Below are positions 1-12,600 of a stretch of DNA of 64,000 nucleotides, in pieces (the stretch's first letter is position 1; each line of letters opens with the position of its first letter). A program made the position numbers and the translations under genes. This DNA is from Casuarina equisetifolia. Its lineage: Eukaryota; Streptophyta; Magnoliopsida; Fagales; Casuarinaceae. Location of the stretch: assembly GCA_028551475.1 (NCBI GenBank), contig CM052362.1, forward strand, positions 16,236,521 to 16,300,520, read 5' to 3'. Below the pieces are notes generated by a model. It had not been told where the DNA came from and made no database searches. It saw only the letters and a program-made list of their open reading frames with translations.

Positions 1-222
1 AAAATTCTTAATAATGATAACAAAAAAATATCAGATCTTAAGCATCCTCAACAAACATCAGTAACGAGGCTTCAAGGTGCTGTCCCCACTAATAGGAACG
101 AAAAGAAAACCCATTACAGTTCCATCAAACTACTACACTAGCAAGCATAAAAGTAAACATTAGGGCAACCATAGATCTCAAGCAAAATGTCTATCTGTCT
201 CTCTGTCCGTGCGTCAACTCTT

Positions 223-504
223 CTACTCTTCGTCGGCAACAGACTCAGCGGTCTTATTGTTATGCTTCCTGGCATACCTCTGGTTCCTCAGGAACTTAGG
301 ATCCATCTGCGCCCAAAACCCAATAACAAAATTTTATTTTCTTCAATTACATGGATAAAGAGGCGAGTAGCAACAATAAGAACGGAGAAGAGAAATTAGT
401 ACCCCTTTGGTGGAGGTATGGCGGTGCTTGCGGGGCTTCTTGATGCCGTTCTTGTGGGCCTTGTAAGACTGATTGTGAGCTGTGTGATTCTTCGACTTCG
501 CCAT
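223..504 (-). CDS. RPL29: 60S ribosomal protein L29 (eL29), two coding exons
   Basis: Structural protein of the large cytosolic ribosomal subunit. The coding sequence joins exon 504-403 (34 codons, [12 protein letters not shown]... to STKG) and exon 306-223 ([16 protein letters not shown]... to DEE, stop TAG). The intron has a GT donor at 402 and an AG acceptor just before 306. The product is 61 residues, the usual plant eL29 length, and is very rich in Lys, Arg and His as expected for an rRNA-binding protein. It is transcribed away from the SAR1 gene starting at 1226. The upstream DNA carries telo-box and site II motifs typical of ribosomal protein promoters, and its 5' leader is CT-rich (about 566-610). 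The identification is secure; the exact transcript ends are not visible. Confidence 0.95.
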
Positions 505-1225
505 CTCTGTGAACCACATAAACACACAATCACACAGAGATGTTAAAATCAATCCCAAAAACACTGCTTTCCTTCTCCTCAGAGAAAAAGAGAGAGAAAG
601 AGAGAGAGTTTAAACCAGAAGAGTAAACAGAAGCTGTCTCCGCTAGGGTTCGCCTGGAGAACAATTGTTGAGCTTCGGCCGCTTTATCTGTGAACCTGAA
701 GGCGAAACCCTAAGTATCAAAGTAGCGAACATTGCAAAATGACGGAAGTACCCTTTGCTTGTTTGAAGAAACTGGGCTTCACCTAAAAATTAAAGGCCCA
801 TATCTTGAACCTTTGAGGCTCCTTCCTGGCCCAGAAGGGGATGGTCCATATCTGGCCCGTTTCTCGCTTCCTTCTCAAATGAAGTTATTTGAGCTACAGT
901 GACTGAACATGGCAGGAAAAACTCAAATCCAACGTACAAATTGGTTGATTTGCCAACAGATTCTGGAAGATCCATAAAACACCAAAATGACATCGAAGCC
1001 CCACAAGCCAGACAGCCAGCCGTCGCTTCCAGTTGTAACGCTGAACTGTCCGTCCAACCTTGCAGAGCACCCTCTCCCAGCGACACAGGAGCGTTATACT
1101 TTGCATATAAATATATATGCCAATCTGGGACTGGGTCTCTGACTTTGGTGTTCCTGAACCTTTCTCGATCTGGTTCCTTTTTCGACCAGATTCCAACCTA
1201 TCCCGTGCATTCTTTTGAGGCAGAC
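505..1225. promoter_or_regulatory. divergent RPL29 / SAR1 promoter with telo-boxes, site II motifs and a TATA box
   Basis: This is the whole intergenic space between the RPL29 start codon and the first SAR1 start codon. Near RPL29 it holds AAACCCTA (705-712) and, inverted, TAGGGTT (644-650), which match the plant telo-box. It also holds TGGGCT (773-778) and two GGCCCA motifs (795-800, 829-834), which match site II elements. These two classes are known to co-occur in plant ribosomal protein promoters. For SAR1 there is a TATAAATA at 1106-1113, about 115 bases before its ATG. That the two genes share control is inference. Confidence 0.7.
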
Positions 1226-2985
1226 ATGTTCCTCTTTGATTGGTTCTACGGCGTGCTTGCATCCCTAGGACTATGGCAGAAAGAGGCCAAGATTCTGTTC
1301 TTGGGTCTCGACAATGCTGGCAAGACCACCCTTCTTCACATGTTGAAAGACGAGGTCGGTACTCTTTGTATTCACCTCTACCTCTGATTGCTTGTGATTC
1401 TGGTTTTCTGAAAATGTTGGAAACTGGGGTTGCGTTTGTGGCAGAGACTAGTGCAACACCAACCAACCCAGCACCCGACTTCGGAGGAGCTTAGTATTGG
1501 GAAAATCAAATTCAAGGCTTTCGACTTGGGTGGCCACCAGATCGCTCGCAGGGTGTGGAAAGATTACTATGCCAAGGTACATCAAATTTGATCTGTTTTT
1601 CCACTTATGATTACATAGTGACCGGTCCTATTGGGATGTCAGTTATGCAGAGTTTGATTATTTCAACCAGTTAATTTTTCTGGAGTTTCTTCCTCTGAAC
1701 TACTGGAAACTATAAGCAGATCTAAATCCAATGCTACTAAGATTTCACTATTTATATGTTAAAACACGTTTGTTGTAGTCTTTATGTCTCGTTGGCTGTT
1801 TTTATCCGTAGTTTTGACTTGGATCGTATAAATGACGCTATCTCTTTAGCAGTATCTTCATCTATCTTATGATCTATCGGGAATAGACCATTTCTGCAGT
1901 CCTGTGCATCCTGATTGAGAAGAATCAGCCTCCTAGCTGAATGATTGGTTTGATCTGATATTGCAAAAAAAATGCTTTATTGATCTGTCTGCATTTGGTT
2001 TTAATCAACCTTTTGACAGAAAACCCATTCCCTGGTCCGTTGACCCTGGGGATTTAGGGTGCATTAGTATTTTACCATACATGATTCTTTCAAAATCCAT
2101 CATGGCTATATAAGGAAACCCAATTCGGGTGTGAAAGAGAAGACAGATTCATTGGAAAGTATCATCAATTATATCACCTAAGAGATTTAAAGACACAAAT
2201 TGGGGTCGCTTCTCTTGACTAAAGGAGTAATCTGCAATCATCTTCTTTTGGATCAGGCAAAAGGACCTACCTCTTGGAAAACCTTCAAACTTCTCAGTAG
2301 TAAACATTTGCCCCATTTGATCTCATCGATGTTTTACGTTTAAGTTATTATGCTGAGAAGAATTTGTTGTGATTTTCTCTTCTCTTCGTTTATTCCAAAG
2401 TTATCTCCAGCACCTAATACTTTTGGAGTTCTTGTTATGGTACCATTTCAACCACAAATCTGTACTGAGAAATACCCGGTCTACTTGATCCCCAATAAAG
2501 AGAGAAATGCAAATAGTCCTTCTTGTTAAACGTAATGGTTTGATTTCCAATACTATGTCTAGCCATTGTATAGCAATGTGGTTTTTACTACACCTTTAGA
2601 ATGTACGACATGCCAAAGAGTAGAATGATGACCATCCGTTTTTTTAATTCCCATCCATGAACAGGTTGATGCAGTGGTTTACCTCGTGGATGCTTATGAC
2701 AAAGAGAGGTTTGCAGAGTCAAAAAAGGAGCTGGATGGTCTCCTTTCAGATGAATCCCTTGCTAATGTGCCATTTCTTGTGCTGGGAAACAAGATCGACA
2801 TTCCCTATGCAGCTTCAGAAGAAGAGCTTTGCTTTCATCTAGGTCTGACAAATTTCACAACTGGCAAGGGGAAGGTGAATCTTACAGAGCCCAATGTCCG
2901 GCCTATCGAAGTTTTCATGTGTAGTATTGTTCGCAAGATGGGTTATGGCGATGGCTTCAAATGGCTCTCACAGTATATCAAATAG
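1226..2985 (+). CDS. SAR1: SAR1-type small GTPase, copy 1 (three coding exons)
   Basis: GTPase that starts COPII vesicle coat assembly at the endoplasmic reticulum. Exons are 1226-1354, 1445-1576 and 2665-2985; all junctions are phase 0 and GT-AG. The product is 193 residues, exactly the plant SAR1 size. Visible features are the hydrophobic and aromatic N-terminus (MFLFDWFYG) that inserts in the membrane, the P-loop GLDNAGKT (27-34), the DLGGH switch II motif with His74, and NKID (129-132). The second SAR1 gene follows head to tail with the same exon lengths. Copy 1 differs at normally constant sites: ELCFHLGL where ELRYHLGL is usual, GYGDGFKW, and a final Lys instead of Asn. No broken frame is seen, so it looks functional. 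Confidence 0.93.
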
Positions 2986-3718
2986 AAGAATAGAAGTAGG
3001 GTGAGGGGACAGGAACAGCTATTTGCACTCTTTTCATTTTCATGGGGTGATGTTGAAAGATTTTTGGGTACTGTCATTTTTTCAATTGGTATTGAAGGAT
3101 TAAACTCCCACTGCCTGCATTTGGGAGATGGGTTATGGTGAAGGATTATAAATGCTGATGCTTCTTCGGGACAATGAAGCATTTGGGAGAACTTTCCTTT
3201 TTCCGGCTTAATATTATAACGAGAATCCCTTGCTTGGAAAACACGTAAGCAGAGAGAGAAATCAAAGAATAATAGTAAAAATTATGGTAAAAAGTACGGA
3301 GCGGAACATCATTCGCAGACAAACATCATCGCTTGGTAGTTTTCAAAATCCACGGCTGTACAGCCCTGGTGACGCGTACCAACCAATGACATTCTCCCAC
3401 GTAAGACATCGAACTCCACAACCGGCTACACCCTGTCACCCACTCCCCTACAGAGGCACACGTTAGCAACCAACCCCGGCGGTCTATATATCCGCTCACC
3501 GGCCAAATCACCTCATCACCCTACAAATACAGTAAAGCCCCCAGAAAATCTTTCGAGAAAAATTAGGGAAAATTAAATAATAAGAAAAAGGGGACGAAAA
3601 GAATTTCTCTTTCTTTTTTCCTTTGCGCTTTCCAACGGACCAACGTAGGTGTGTCTGTGTTCTCTGGTTTTGCGGTTGGGTTTGAGAGATTCGGAGCCTA
3701 AAATCTCTAGGAGAGAAC
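2986..3718. promoter_or_regulatory. spacer between the two SAR1 genes; promoter of copy 2
   Basis: It holds the 3' flank of SAR1 copy 1 and the promoter of copy 2. A TATATAT at 3485-3491 is followed by a pyrimidine-rich leader, giving a 5' UTR of roughly 200 bases. No other gene is supported here. Confidence 0.5.
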
Positions 3719-5436
3719 ATGTTCCTCGTCGATTGGTTCTATGGAGTTCTGGCGTCGCTGGGTCTGTGGCAAAAGGAGGCGAAGATCCTGTTCCTAGGGC
3801 TTGATAATGCGGGAAAGACCACCTTGCTTCACATGCTCAAAGACGAGGTCTACGCTCTTTCGCTTTGTAGTTTTTTTTACATTTTCTCAGTGACCGTGCA
3901 AAGCCTAAACTTTGTTCTCGTTTCTTTGCAGAGATTAGTGCAGCATCAACCGACGCAGTACCCGACTTCAGAGGAGCTGAGTATTGGGAAGATAAAGTTC
4001 AAGGCTTTCGATTTGGGTGGCCATCAAATAGCTCGCAGAGTCTGGAAGGATTATTACGCCAAGGTTTTTGTTTCAATTTTAATTTCTTACTGTTTCCTTG
4101 CTTTTTTCAATTTTTTTTTATGACATTTCCTTTGAATTTGATTAATTGTCACTTGTTGAGTTAAATTAGTGTCTGTGTCTTCCGTTATCCTCCTTGCGTT
4201 TTCGACGTCCGTTCGTCTGTTCACTTTTGTTGATTGATCTTATTGGGTGTAGCTCTGACACACTGCATAAATATTGATTTGAAACATAATTGTTGGTCAT
4301 AATGATATGGCAATAATTGTTAAAGAACAAATAGGAGGAATGGTGGATATTAGATTGTAGGCCACGGTTGTCGTATGGATATTGGATGGGGTGCCTGACC
4401 GCTAGCTTTGCTCTATTTGCACCTTCATTTGGTGGTTGAATTATGTTTAGCTAATGAATATGAATATTGACATTGTCTGTTTAGAAATTTTGATGATATC
4501 TTTTTTCCTTCCAGTTGTTTCATAATTGTGATTCACCCAATTGGGGGGAATTAGTGTACAGAAGAAAAGAAATAAGAGTTTATTAGTTGGAAAACGGCGA
4601 GGAAATATGTTTCTTCTTTGGCCTCCAATATGTGGAGGCTTAAATTTGGTTGAAAATTTTTATCAGGCCTAGCATGCCATTATTCAGTTTACCCTTTCCA
4701 AGTATCTTCACTTCTGTGGTTGCTTTGACTCTGCACGGAAACTATTTAGAGTAATTTACTCCGGTAACTTTCTAACATGTTGCGATTTTCGATTTTTAGT
4801 ACGTTTTTGGCTTCGTTCATAGTTTTAGGTGGTGGCAATCTTGGGACCTCGTGCATTTTTAATGGAACTAGGAGTCCTTAACTCTTAATTAAAAGGAGGC
4901 TATAAAGTGACTTCCGTTGCAGCAGCGTTGCTCCTAGCTTGGAACCAAGTATTCTTCATTGTTTTTCTTAACGAATCACTCTTGGTGTACGAGACATAAA
5001 GGGTCCTGTATGCAGCAATTGGTGGTCCGGTTGGGGTGATGCAGAAAAGACGACACCAAAACCTTTGGTTGTGGGATTGATTCCTTGCTTATAATTTTTG
5101 ACAATTTATCTGTAGGTGGATGCGGTGGTGTACCTCGTCGATGCGTATGACAAGGAGAGATTTGCCGAGGCAAAGAGGGAGCTTGATGCACTCCTTTCTG
5201 ATGAGGCACTGGCAAATGTCCCCTTCCTTATTCTAGGAAACAAGATTGACATACCTTATGCAGCCTCGGAGGATGAGTTGCGCTACCATATGGGTCTGAC
5301 CAACTTCACAACAGGAAAGGGAAAGGTCAATTTGAGTGACACCAATGTCCGCCCCCTAGAGGTTTTCATGTGCAGCATTGTACGCAAGATGGGATATGGG
5401 GAAGGCTTCAAGTGGCTGTCTCAGTACATCAACTAG
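3719..5436 (+). CDS. SAR1: SAR1-type small GTPase, copy 2 (three coding exons)
   Basis: Second COPII-initiating GTPase, in direct tandem with the gene at 1226. Exons are 3719-3847 (129 nt), 3932-4063 (132 nt) and 5116-5436 (321 nt), the same lengths and phases as copy 1, giving 193 residues. The P-loop [18 protein letters not shown] and GNKID motifs are intact and the protein ends WLSQYIN, the usual plant SAR1 end. Its sequence keeps the family consensus (for example [11 protein letters not shown]) more closely than copy 1, so it is the more conservative member. Introns differ strongly from copy 1 in sequence while exons stay alike, so the duplication is old. The last exon begins with GTG (Val), read through from the spliced codon, and is not a separate start. 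Confidence 0.95.
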
Positions 5437-6661
5437 GAAAATGGGTTGACAACTAGGTAATTTTCCTACCACTGCTGCATAGGTGATGATGATATAGAGT
5501 GAATATATATTGTCTATGTATTTGCTTTCACTTTTATCTGGGAAACGCGGTGCTTTCTACCTTTTATATGTAGGATAGTCTAGTTCTGTTTGTCTTTGCT
5601 CTGTATTGGTAACTATATGCCAAACTAATAAAGGGGTGGAGGTTCATATTGTACTATATACTGAAGGTGAAACACTAAAACTTCATCGTAATGAAATTCG
5701 TTTTCTTTTTCGTTTTCAATTAGATGCAAAAAGCCTGTTTGGTTTGTCACGTACTGCTTATGCAGCCTTTATGTTCCGACAAACTGATCTAGTTTCTATA
5801 TCTTGAACCAGAGAAGCTATGTGCTTGCTGAAATTGATCAAGTTTGCCTTCATAATTTATCCCACGAAAAATTATGGTCGATGTATTAAATTAAACCCCC
5901 AAGGCTAGGGGGAGAACCGACCCTGATGTGCAAGTCGAGAAGTTAACGCGTGTTAACTTAAATTTCAGAAATGCTGACACCTATGGTGAAATGCTACATG
6001 GCACTATCATAGAACCCTAAACGCGAAAGACTTGGGAGTTGGATCCGATCAGGTCTGACCAAGAACGAAAGCGATGGATGTGGGAAAAGCTGTAATTTTG
6101 TTCACCGACCGGTTGATGATCTTCCAACAACTATCATGGGAGAACATTGGTGGTCTCTAAGAAATTTGGTGAAGAGTGGAGGGAGTAAAAGCGAGTCTTG
6201 TGCTGTAGAATTGAAATTTCCGTCCTCCACTTGAGACATGGTGTGGGTATTTCCAAGGTATTGTACCGCTGTCAACTTCGAGAACGATTTTCTCCAAGTT
6301 TGTCCAACGTACATTTATGTTATCCTAGCCGAACTTTTCGTTTTGGTTTTTGGTAGGTATTTAGGAGCAGATATCCAAAGCTTTTCATAGATAATGTGTC
6401 AAAAGCACTAACAAGAGGTAGAACCAAAAATTGAAGCCCACAACACAAACTGGATCCGTGACCCTCTCAAAATCTTAAAACACTTTGAAAGGACCAAAAC
6501 TGGAAACCGACACTAACGTAGTCATTTACAGGATGTACAGAAGAGGAGAATACAGAAACACTTCTGCATTTGTACAAATTCATATTATGCGTAATATAGA
6601 CGGCCGAACTCCCCAGTATATAAACCATGGCGAATCCTGCTACTGCAACCTCGATGTTCAC
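5437..6661. other. intergenic region between convergent SAR1 copy 2 and CAMTA
   Basis: The 3' ends of SAR1 copy 2 (plus) and the CAMTA gene (minus) face each other here. Both 3' UTRs must lie in this stretch. Short open frames are present but none shows a recognisable domain or codon structure. Confidence 0.5.
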
Positions 6662-9600
6662 CTACTCCATATTACTGTCAGGGTCAAGAAGCCCTTCATA
6701 TTCCAGCTGCAGAAAATACAATAAATTGGTTAATTGTTCAACTCAATCACCTTGCAACAGAAGCAAGCAGCAATCTCCACTAGCATCACCTACCTTGGCT
6801 TGACCATGGGTTATCTTCATCCTTCGATATTCTTCTTGTGCTTTCCTTGAACGGAACATTGCCTGGACCCTCACGACAGATCTCTCAATACGCTCTTCAG
6901 CTTGTTTCCTGCTAGCTCGATAAAAGTCCTCCTCTGCATCACTTTCATTCTTCTGATCTGGATCTGCTTCGACAGGATTGACATTAAGACCACGAAAACC
7001 CTTTCTCTTCAGCCGCCAGCGTAGAATTGCTTTCTCAAGCACCCCAACTGACCATAGAATTTTACGGTACTGCCTCCGCACTTGGTAGCCACGGAAAGCA
7101 GCCTGCATTAGAAAAAAAAACCGTAATTTATCATATAATTTTGAACCTCTAAATCTAATAACTCATTGCTAACATTTTGTGTTCAGAGGGTATGAATGAC
7201 AGTATGTGTTTAGACAATATTTGTTCAGTAACCTCAATAAATTATCTTAAGCCACACAATACACTAACAATGAGAGCAATTCAGGTTGACTTTTGACTCA
7301 GAAAATAACAACCAAACTCCACCAAGCTAAATATTTGAGGCATATGTCATCCACCATGGAGTTCATACCAGTTGTAATGACTTATTCTATCCAAGTGTCA
7401 ACTATTTCAGAAACAAGACAGTGAAATAGGGTCTTACTTGGATTCTGATAGCATGACGACGCAGATTAAGGAACTCTTTGCGGATTTTCCAAGTGCGAAA
7501 TCTATGTTGAATATGAGCAGCAGCAGCCATCTTCTTTCGTGATTCATAGTTGCGAAAAGCATGTTGAATCTTCATTGCTGAAAGTATAATACGGGCTTCA
7601 TACTCCGGATTTGAGAATTGAAGTTCTTTCGTCCGTAGTTTGAATGAACGCTCCCTGAATGCAGCCTGTATACGTGCTGCAGCTTCAGCAGTTGTCCTGT
7701 AAGCTGCCAATGTATCTTTGAGGTATAGCTGGTCCTCACTGATGTTCTCAGTGCTTACTGTGTCAGTTGAACTAGTATCTAGGGAACCGCTGACATTTCC
7801 AGCCATGCCCATATCATTAAATTGTTGTATCAAGGCTTTTTCTGAAAGATAAGCAGCTAAGCCCTCATAACCCCTCGAATATGCAAGATCAGCAGCAGTG
7901 CACCCACCAGGGTTTTCTGGGGTAGGGTCTGCGACCAAGTTTGGCTTTGCACCTGCTAATAAAAGGGCAGCAACCATTTTCTCCCTACACATTGCAAATG
8001 TTAGAAATGGACAATCCAAGTGTAGCATATGTTTGCAAAGCTCTAAAACATCAAATATGTGCAGCCATAAAACAATACCAGTTTTAGAATTATTTGTCTT
8101 TCCAAACGAGGAATAAACAATAGTAAGAAGAGAAAAATCTAGGCTAGAGAGATAAATGGGCAAGCTTAAGTTCCATGGGTAACAGGAAAGGGGACAGTGT
8201 GAATTTCTAATGCGAAAGCTCTAAGAGTCAAATAGGATGCAACAAGTCTAACCAGTGATGGATACAACAACTAAAATAAACTACCTTCCATAGTATGCTG
8301 CCCAGTGAAGAGCAGTCCACCCTTTTTTATCACGAAAATCCAACGAGAAGCCTGACTCTGAATATAAATAAACAGCCCAGGTGTACTCTAGAATAGCACA
8401 TAAATGTATTACACCTTGACCTTGTTCATCCCATTCAGTGGTTTTAGACTCTCCGAGAACTCTTTCCAGCAGCCACTCCTTTAGTTTGTTTCTCAAAGCT
8501 AATTCGAAAAAGCCATCTCTTGCTTGTGAGAATGGAATTTTGTTGCCTTCAATTGACTTTTTAAGAAGTAACCAACCCTTTAAAACATGAGAGGTTTTGT
8601 AAGCGAACTTCTTTGCCTCCTTCCAGGCATTTGGTGATATTTTATGAGACAGAATTTGGAGGCTTTTGGACGTTGAGAAGAGTAAATAAGCAAGCCGAAG
8701 TAGAACTTTGAAGTCCTCACACTTGTATTTCTCTTCGTCTGAAACCAAGGGGTTACTCAATAGAGGAGTGCGATACTCGAAAGTCAAAACTTGGCTAATT
8801 GGCTTGTGGCCATCAAAACTAATAAAAAAGCGTACTGATCCAGCAGCTTGTGGTAACACCAAGCAACGGTATACCCCAGCCTGAACAGTTTCAGCAGGAA
8901 CACAGATATCACCACATACACAGAAAAGACTACACTTCACAAGATGTTGGTACTCTTCACGAAATAATCCAGTGACTAGGATCTGAAACAACAATTAAAT
9001 AAAAGTCAAAATTCTATGATATGCATTTCAACCTTGATGGTCCCTAATTACTCAAACAATAGACATAAAATAGTCCACTCACAATCATTGCTAAACCTAA
9101 CTGCAAGGAAAACTTAAGAATGTTGATAGCTTCAAGTTCATACTTATCTATTCTATGATTAAAATGTCACAACATCAAATTTCAACAACACCTGAAAGAA
9201 ATAGAATGTCACAACATCAAAGTTCAGCACCGCTCATAATGGAGATCAAATAGCAGATGTCTAATTTCTGCAAAGCTTGGAATGAATAACAATTTAATTG
9301 GTTCAAACACATGTGCAAGGGGCTTGCAGTACATCACCAGCTTTGGGTGGGAATTGAAGCGTTTGAACTAAAGATTCTTATAAGGAAAGCTAAAAATTCA
9401 GCTCTTCGGACTTCTATTTAACCTAACTATTGCAACATCCATATCTCATCACTTGATAAATCAAGCATTGCTCCTCCTAATTCAAAACACATTGAATATA
9501 CTATTTCAGTGGGAAAAAACGCTTGAATGATTCAACAGGCTAAGAGTTTGATTTTGATCACTTTCTCAATAAGAGATAATTTACACATCAGCCAAATTCG

Positions 9601-12600
9601 TCTTCACAAGCACACACAGGCTCCTCTACCCAGTTGTCCCAATTGTTTATAGGAGAAACAAAAGATCCATTTATTTGACTTTAAACAACCAAAACAATAA
9701 TTTAAAGCATCCAGAAGTAAAAACTAGCCACAAAACTTCTGTTCAACAACTATTTACCGACACTCCAGATATCTCACTAGCAGTTTACTGAGTTCAATCA
9801 TCTTTTTATCGCTTTGTTCCTGTCCCCATCCCTCAGAATATTCAAAATAATGTTGGCAGTGGTAGACCTCCACCCATTTATCATCCATATACAAACAGGG
9901 CAGTGATGGTGTTGGTGGCAAGTGAGAATGCACATTGATTACAGAATATTTCACTTCCAGAAGTTTCAACAATCACAATAAATCAAAACTGCCAATAGAT
10001 TTTCATGCCATTTTTTTCCCTTCTTAAGTTTTAACAATTTGAAACTGGTTATCCAAGACTGGTTGATGGCATTTGAAGCATATGAGATGAACAATTTCGT
10101 ACATTGTAATACATGTATTAGCAAGATAAAAACCTTTGTTTTCTCAGTGGAAAAACCCCATGCAGGTGAAACATCCGTTATGCTAAATATATCCCCTGAA
10201 GTGAGCGATTTATGATCCCTTGCAGAAGGAATTGGGGACTCAAGCACAGGATCATCCACTGACCCTGGCGAGTCAGCCATGATGTTGTTCACCCATCTTC
10301 CAAAGCTGTCCTGACTTTCCAGTCTATCGTTGGCCTGAATATCAAAGGAACTAAAGGTGCCCAAAGTTATAGAATCCCCTCTGGCCACATACGCATTCAT
10401 TTGATCCTCCAGAGTCTGCATATGATTTCTGTCTGGGAAAGTTGCGTGAATGCTGTCACTCGTATTGATTGGCTCCATCAAGTTGCTAAAAGAAGAAACT
10501 TCAGCTGAAACTATGCTCGCTCCCTACAATGACAAACCATAAGATTGACTATCTTCCACCAATGTTTTTGTAATTTAACCTAGCAACTTAGTTTGCTTAT
10601 AACAGTAGAGGTACATATAAAGTCCTGTAGGCAAAACGAATTGCACAACATGTACCCTGTGCAGAAGACTCTTCCACTTGCACATGTAAGTCGGTCAAAA
10701 GCACCACTAGAGAAAGACAAGGGATGAAACAGGACATTTGAAGCCTGCTCCAACAACTTGGCTCTGTGATGCCTTTAACTACCTGTCTATGCTACCTGAT
10801 GGCCATAAATTGTGCCCTACTCTTATGGTACAATGTAAGACAACCATAACCAGAAAGGAACGTTCACAATACTGGAGGAAAACAGAAAGGTAAAACTGTG
10901 GCACATTGAGATGCCTCACATATACAGCTTTTGTATACGGATAAGTAGAGAAAAAAACATGTAAGAATCATACTAGACTATGAATTATTCTACTTACACC
11001 ACACAAGGACCCATCTACAGTAATTTGACTTGACTGATTGAAGCTTAAAACTCCATCTGTCAAAAGGGGAAAAAAGCACCGTAAATGATTCTGTCTAACC
11101 GCTGACTCTGCAGCACAAAGCACATAATCAGTTACCTCCTGTTGGTGCAAGTAAGTTGTTAGAATCATTTGCCAGTAGGAGCTCATCCCAATCAAGGGTA
11201 TTAATCTCGTGGAGCCTTAGTTCATGATTTTGGACAGTGAAATTGTTAATAGAACCTGCTGATTCTTCCAAAATCAAAGAGTGAGAACACTGCATATACA
11301 ATTTTAGGAAACATGCAGAATTCGAGAACTGAGAACATCCAATAAGAATAAAATGAGATCAAGATATTAGCCAGTTAACTATACTTGCAAATCCAGATAC
11401 TGGTTGTCTAACATAATGAGAACAACTACAATGTTGAATGAAGACATGAAGTTTCCTCTAACCTTCTTCAGACTCAAAATAACTAGTGTGTACTGCTGAA
11501 ACGAAATAAGCCACTTCAAATGATTACTACCAAAGACAATGTATAGAAATTTAAACTAATGTCACCTAAAAGTTCTTTCTCACCAGAATTATATGCATGA
11601 TTAGAGCTGGAATCATGTTCTTCAGATGAAAACTGAGATGCAGATGGATCAGAAGTAGAGCTTGAATTTGAATTGACGGGTGTCCCAGGAGACCCCTGCA
11701 GCTATAACATAAGGTTGAGACATCAAGAGAGGCGTCTAAAGAAATAGAAAAAGAAGCAATTTAACAGGTGAATGAGACAAGCCATTATCTTTCTGACCTC
11801 CTGTGTTTCACGATAATGAACAAGGACGATGTGTTCTAGGCTCCTGAAACAAAAGAAATAACAACCTCTTAAAGAATCTAACATACAATAACAAAAGGTT
11901 CCTTGTAGAAGTTGGAGTACTTAAAGATTCACATAAAGCTTAACATCTACATACTTGTCAAGAAGCCAATAACACCTGCGAACAAAGGTTGGGTTATCTT
12001 GGCCATGTGCATAGTACACATGGATCCTTTCTTCGTTACCAACCTGAACCATGAAACAAACAAGGAGCAAAGCAAACCTCAAAAAAATAGAATTTCCAGA
12101 AAGCAAATTAAGGTCAGTACCACTGGAGCTCATACCACAGCAACTAAGCTACAGTATCATCATATTCATATTCACTTGAAAAGAATACGCCCAAAATATG
12201 AAGTCACAAGTAACATTGTTCTGAAAGAAAACATAAGTAAAGCACAAAAAAATGGAACATTCATTTGAAAGTGCATGGCTAGTGAGCAAATATGTAAGCA
12301 CTTGTCTGATTCTATCGGAAAGTGCATACTACAGAACACTATCATTCACAAAGGTACCATAAATTGCGTATATATTAGTTGATGAGGCAAAAAGACAAAA
12401 AAAAACAAAAAACAAAAAAAAAAACAAAAAGTCTCACTTTTAAGTGTTCATGGGCTTCCTTCACAGTTTTCCCATCCTTTTTCTTCTTCCAGTTATGACC
12501 ATCCTTCCGGAAGTTCCTAAGCATCTTACGGTCAAATAATACAATAAAGCCACCTGTTATATTAATAGCCAAAACAAACAATATGACAATAGGTAAATTG

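Noticed and set aside
899..1225. In-frame extension of 109 codons upstream of SAR1 copy 1
   Set aside because: The frame is open, but it runs through the TATA box, has no homology to SAR1, and would bury the membrane-inserting N-terminus that must be terminal. The ATG at 1226 gives the exact family length.
11912..12268. 118-codon plus-strand open frame
   Set aside because: It overlaps CAMTA exon 4 and flanking introns on the other strand and has no recognisable domain.
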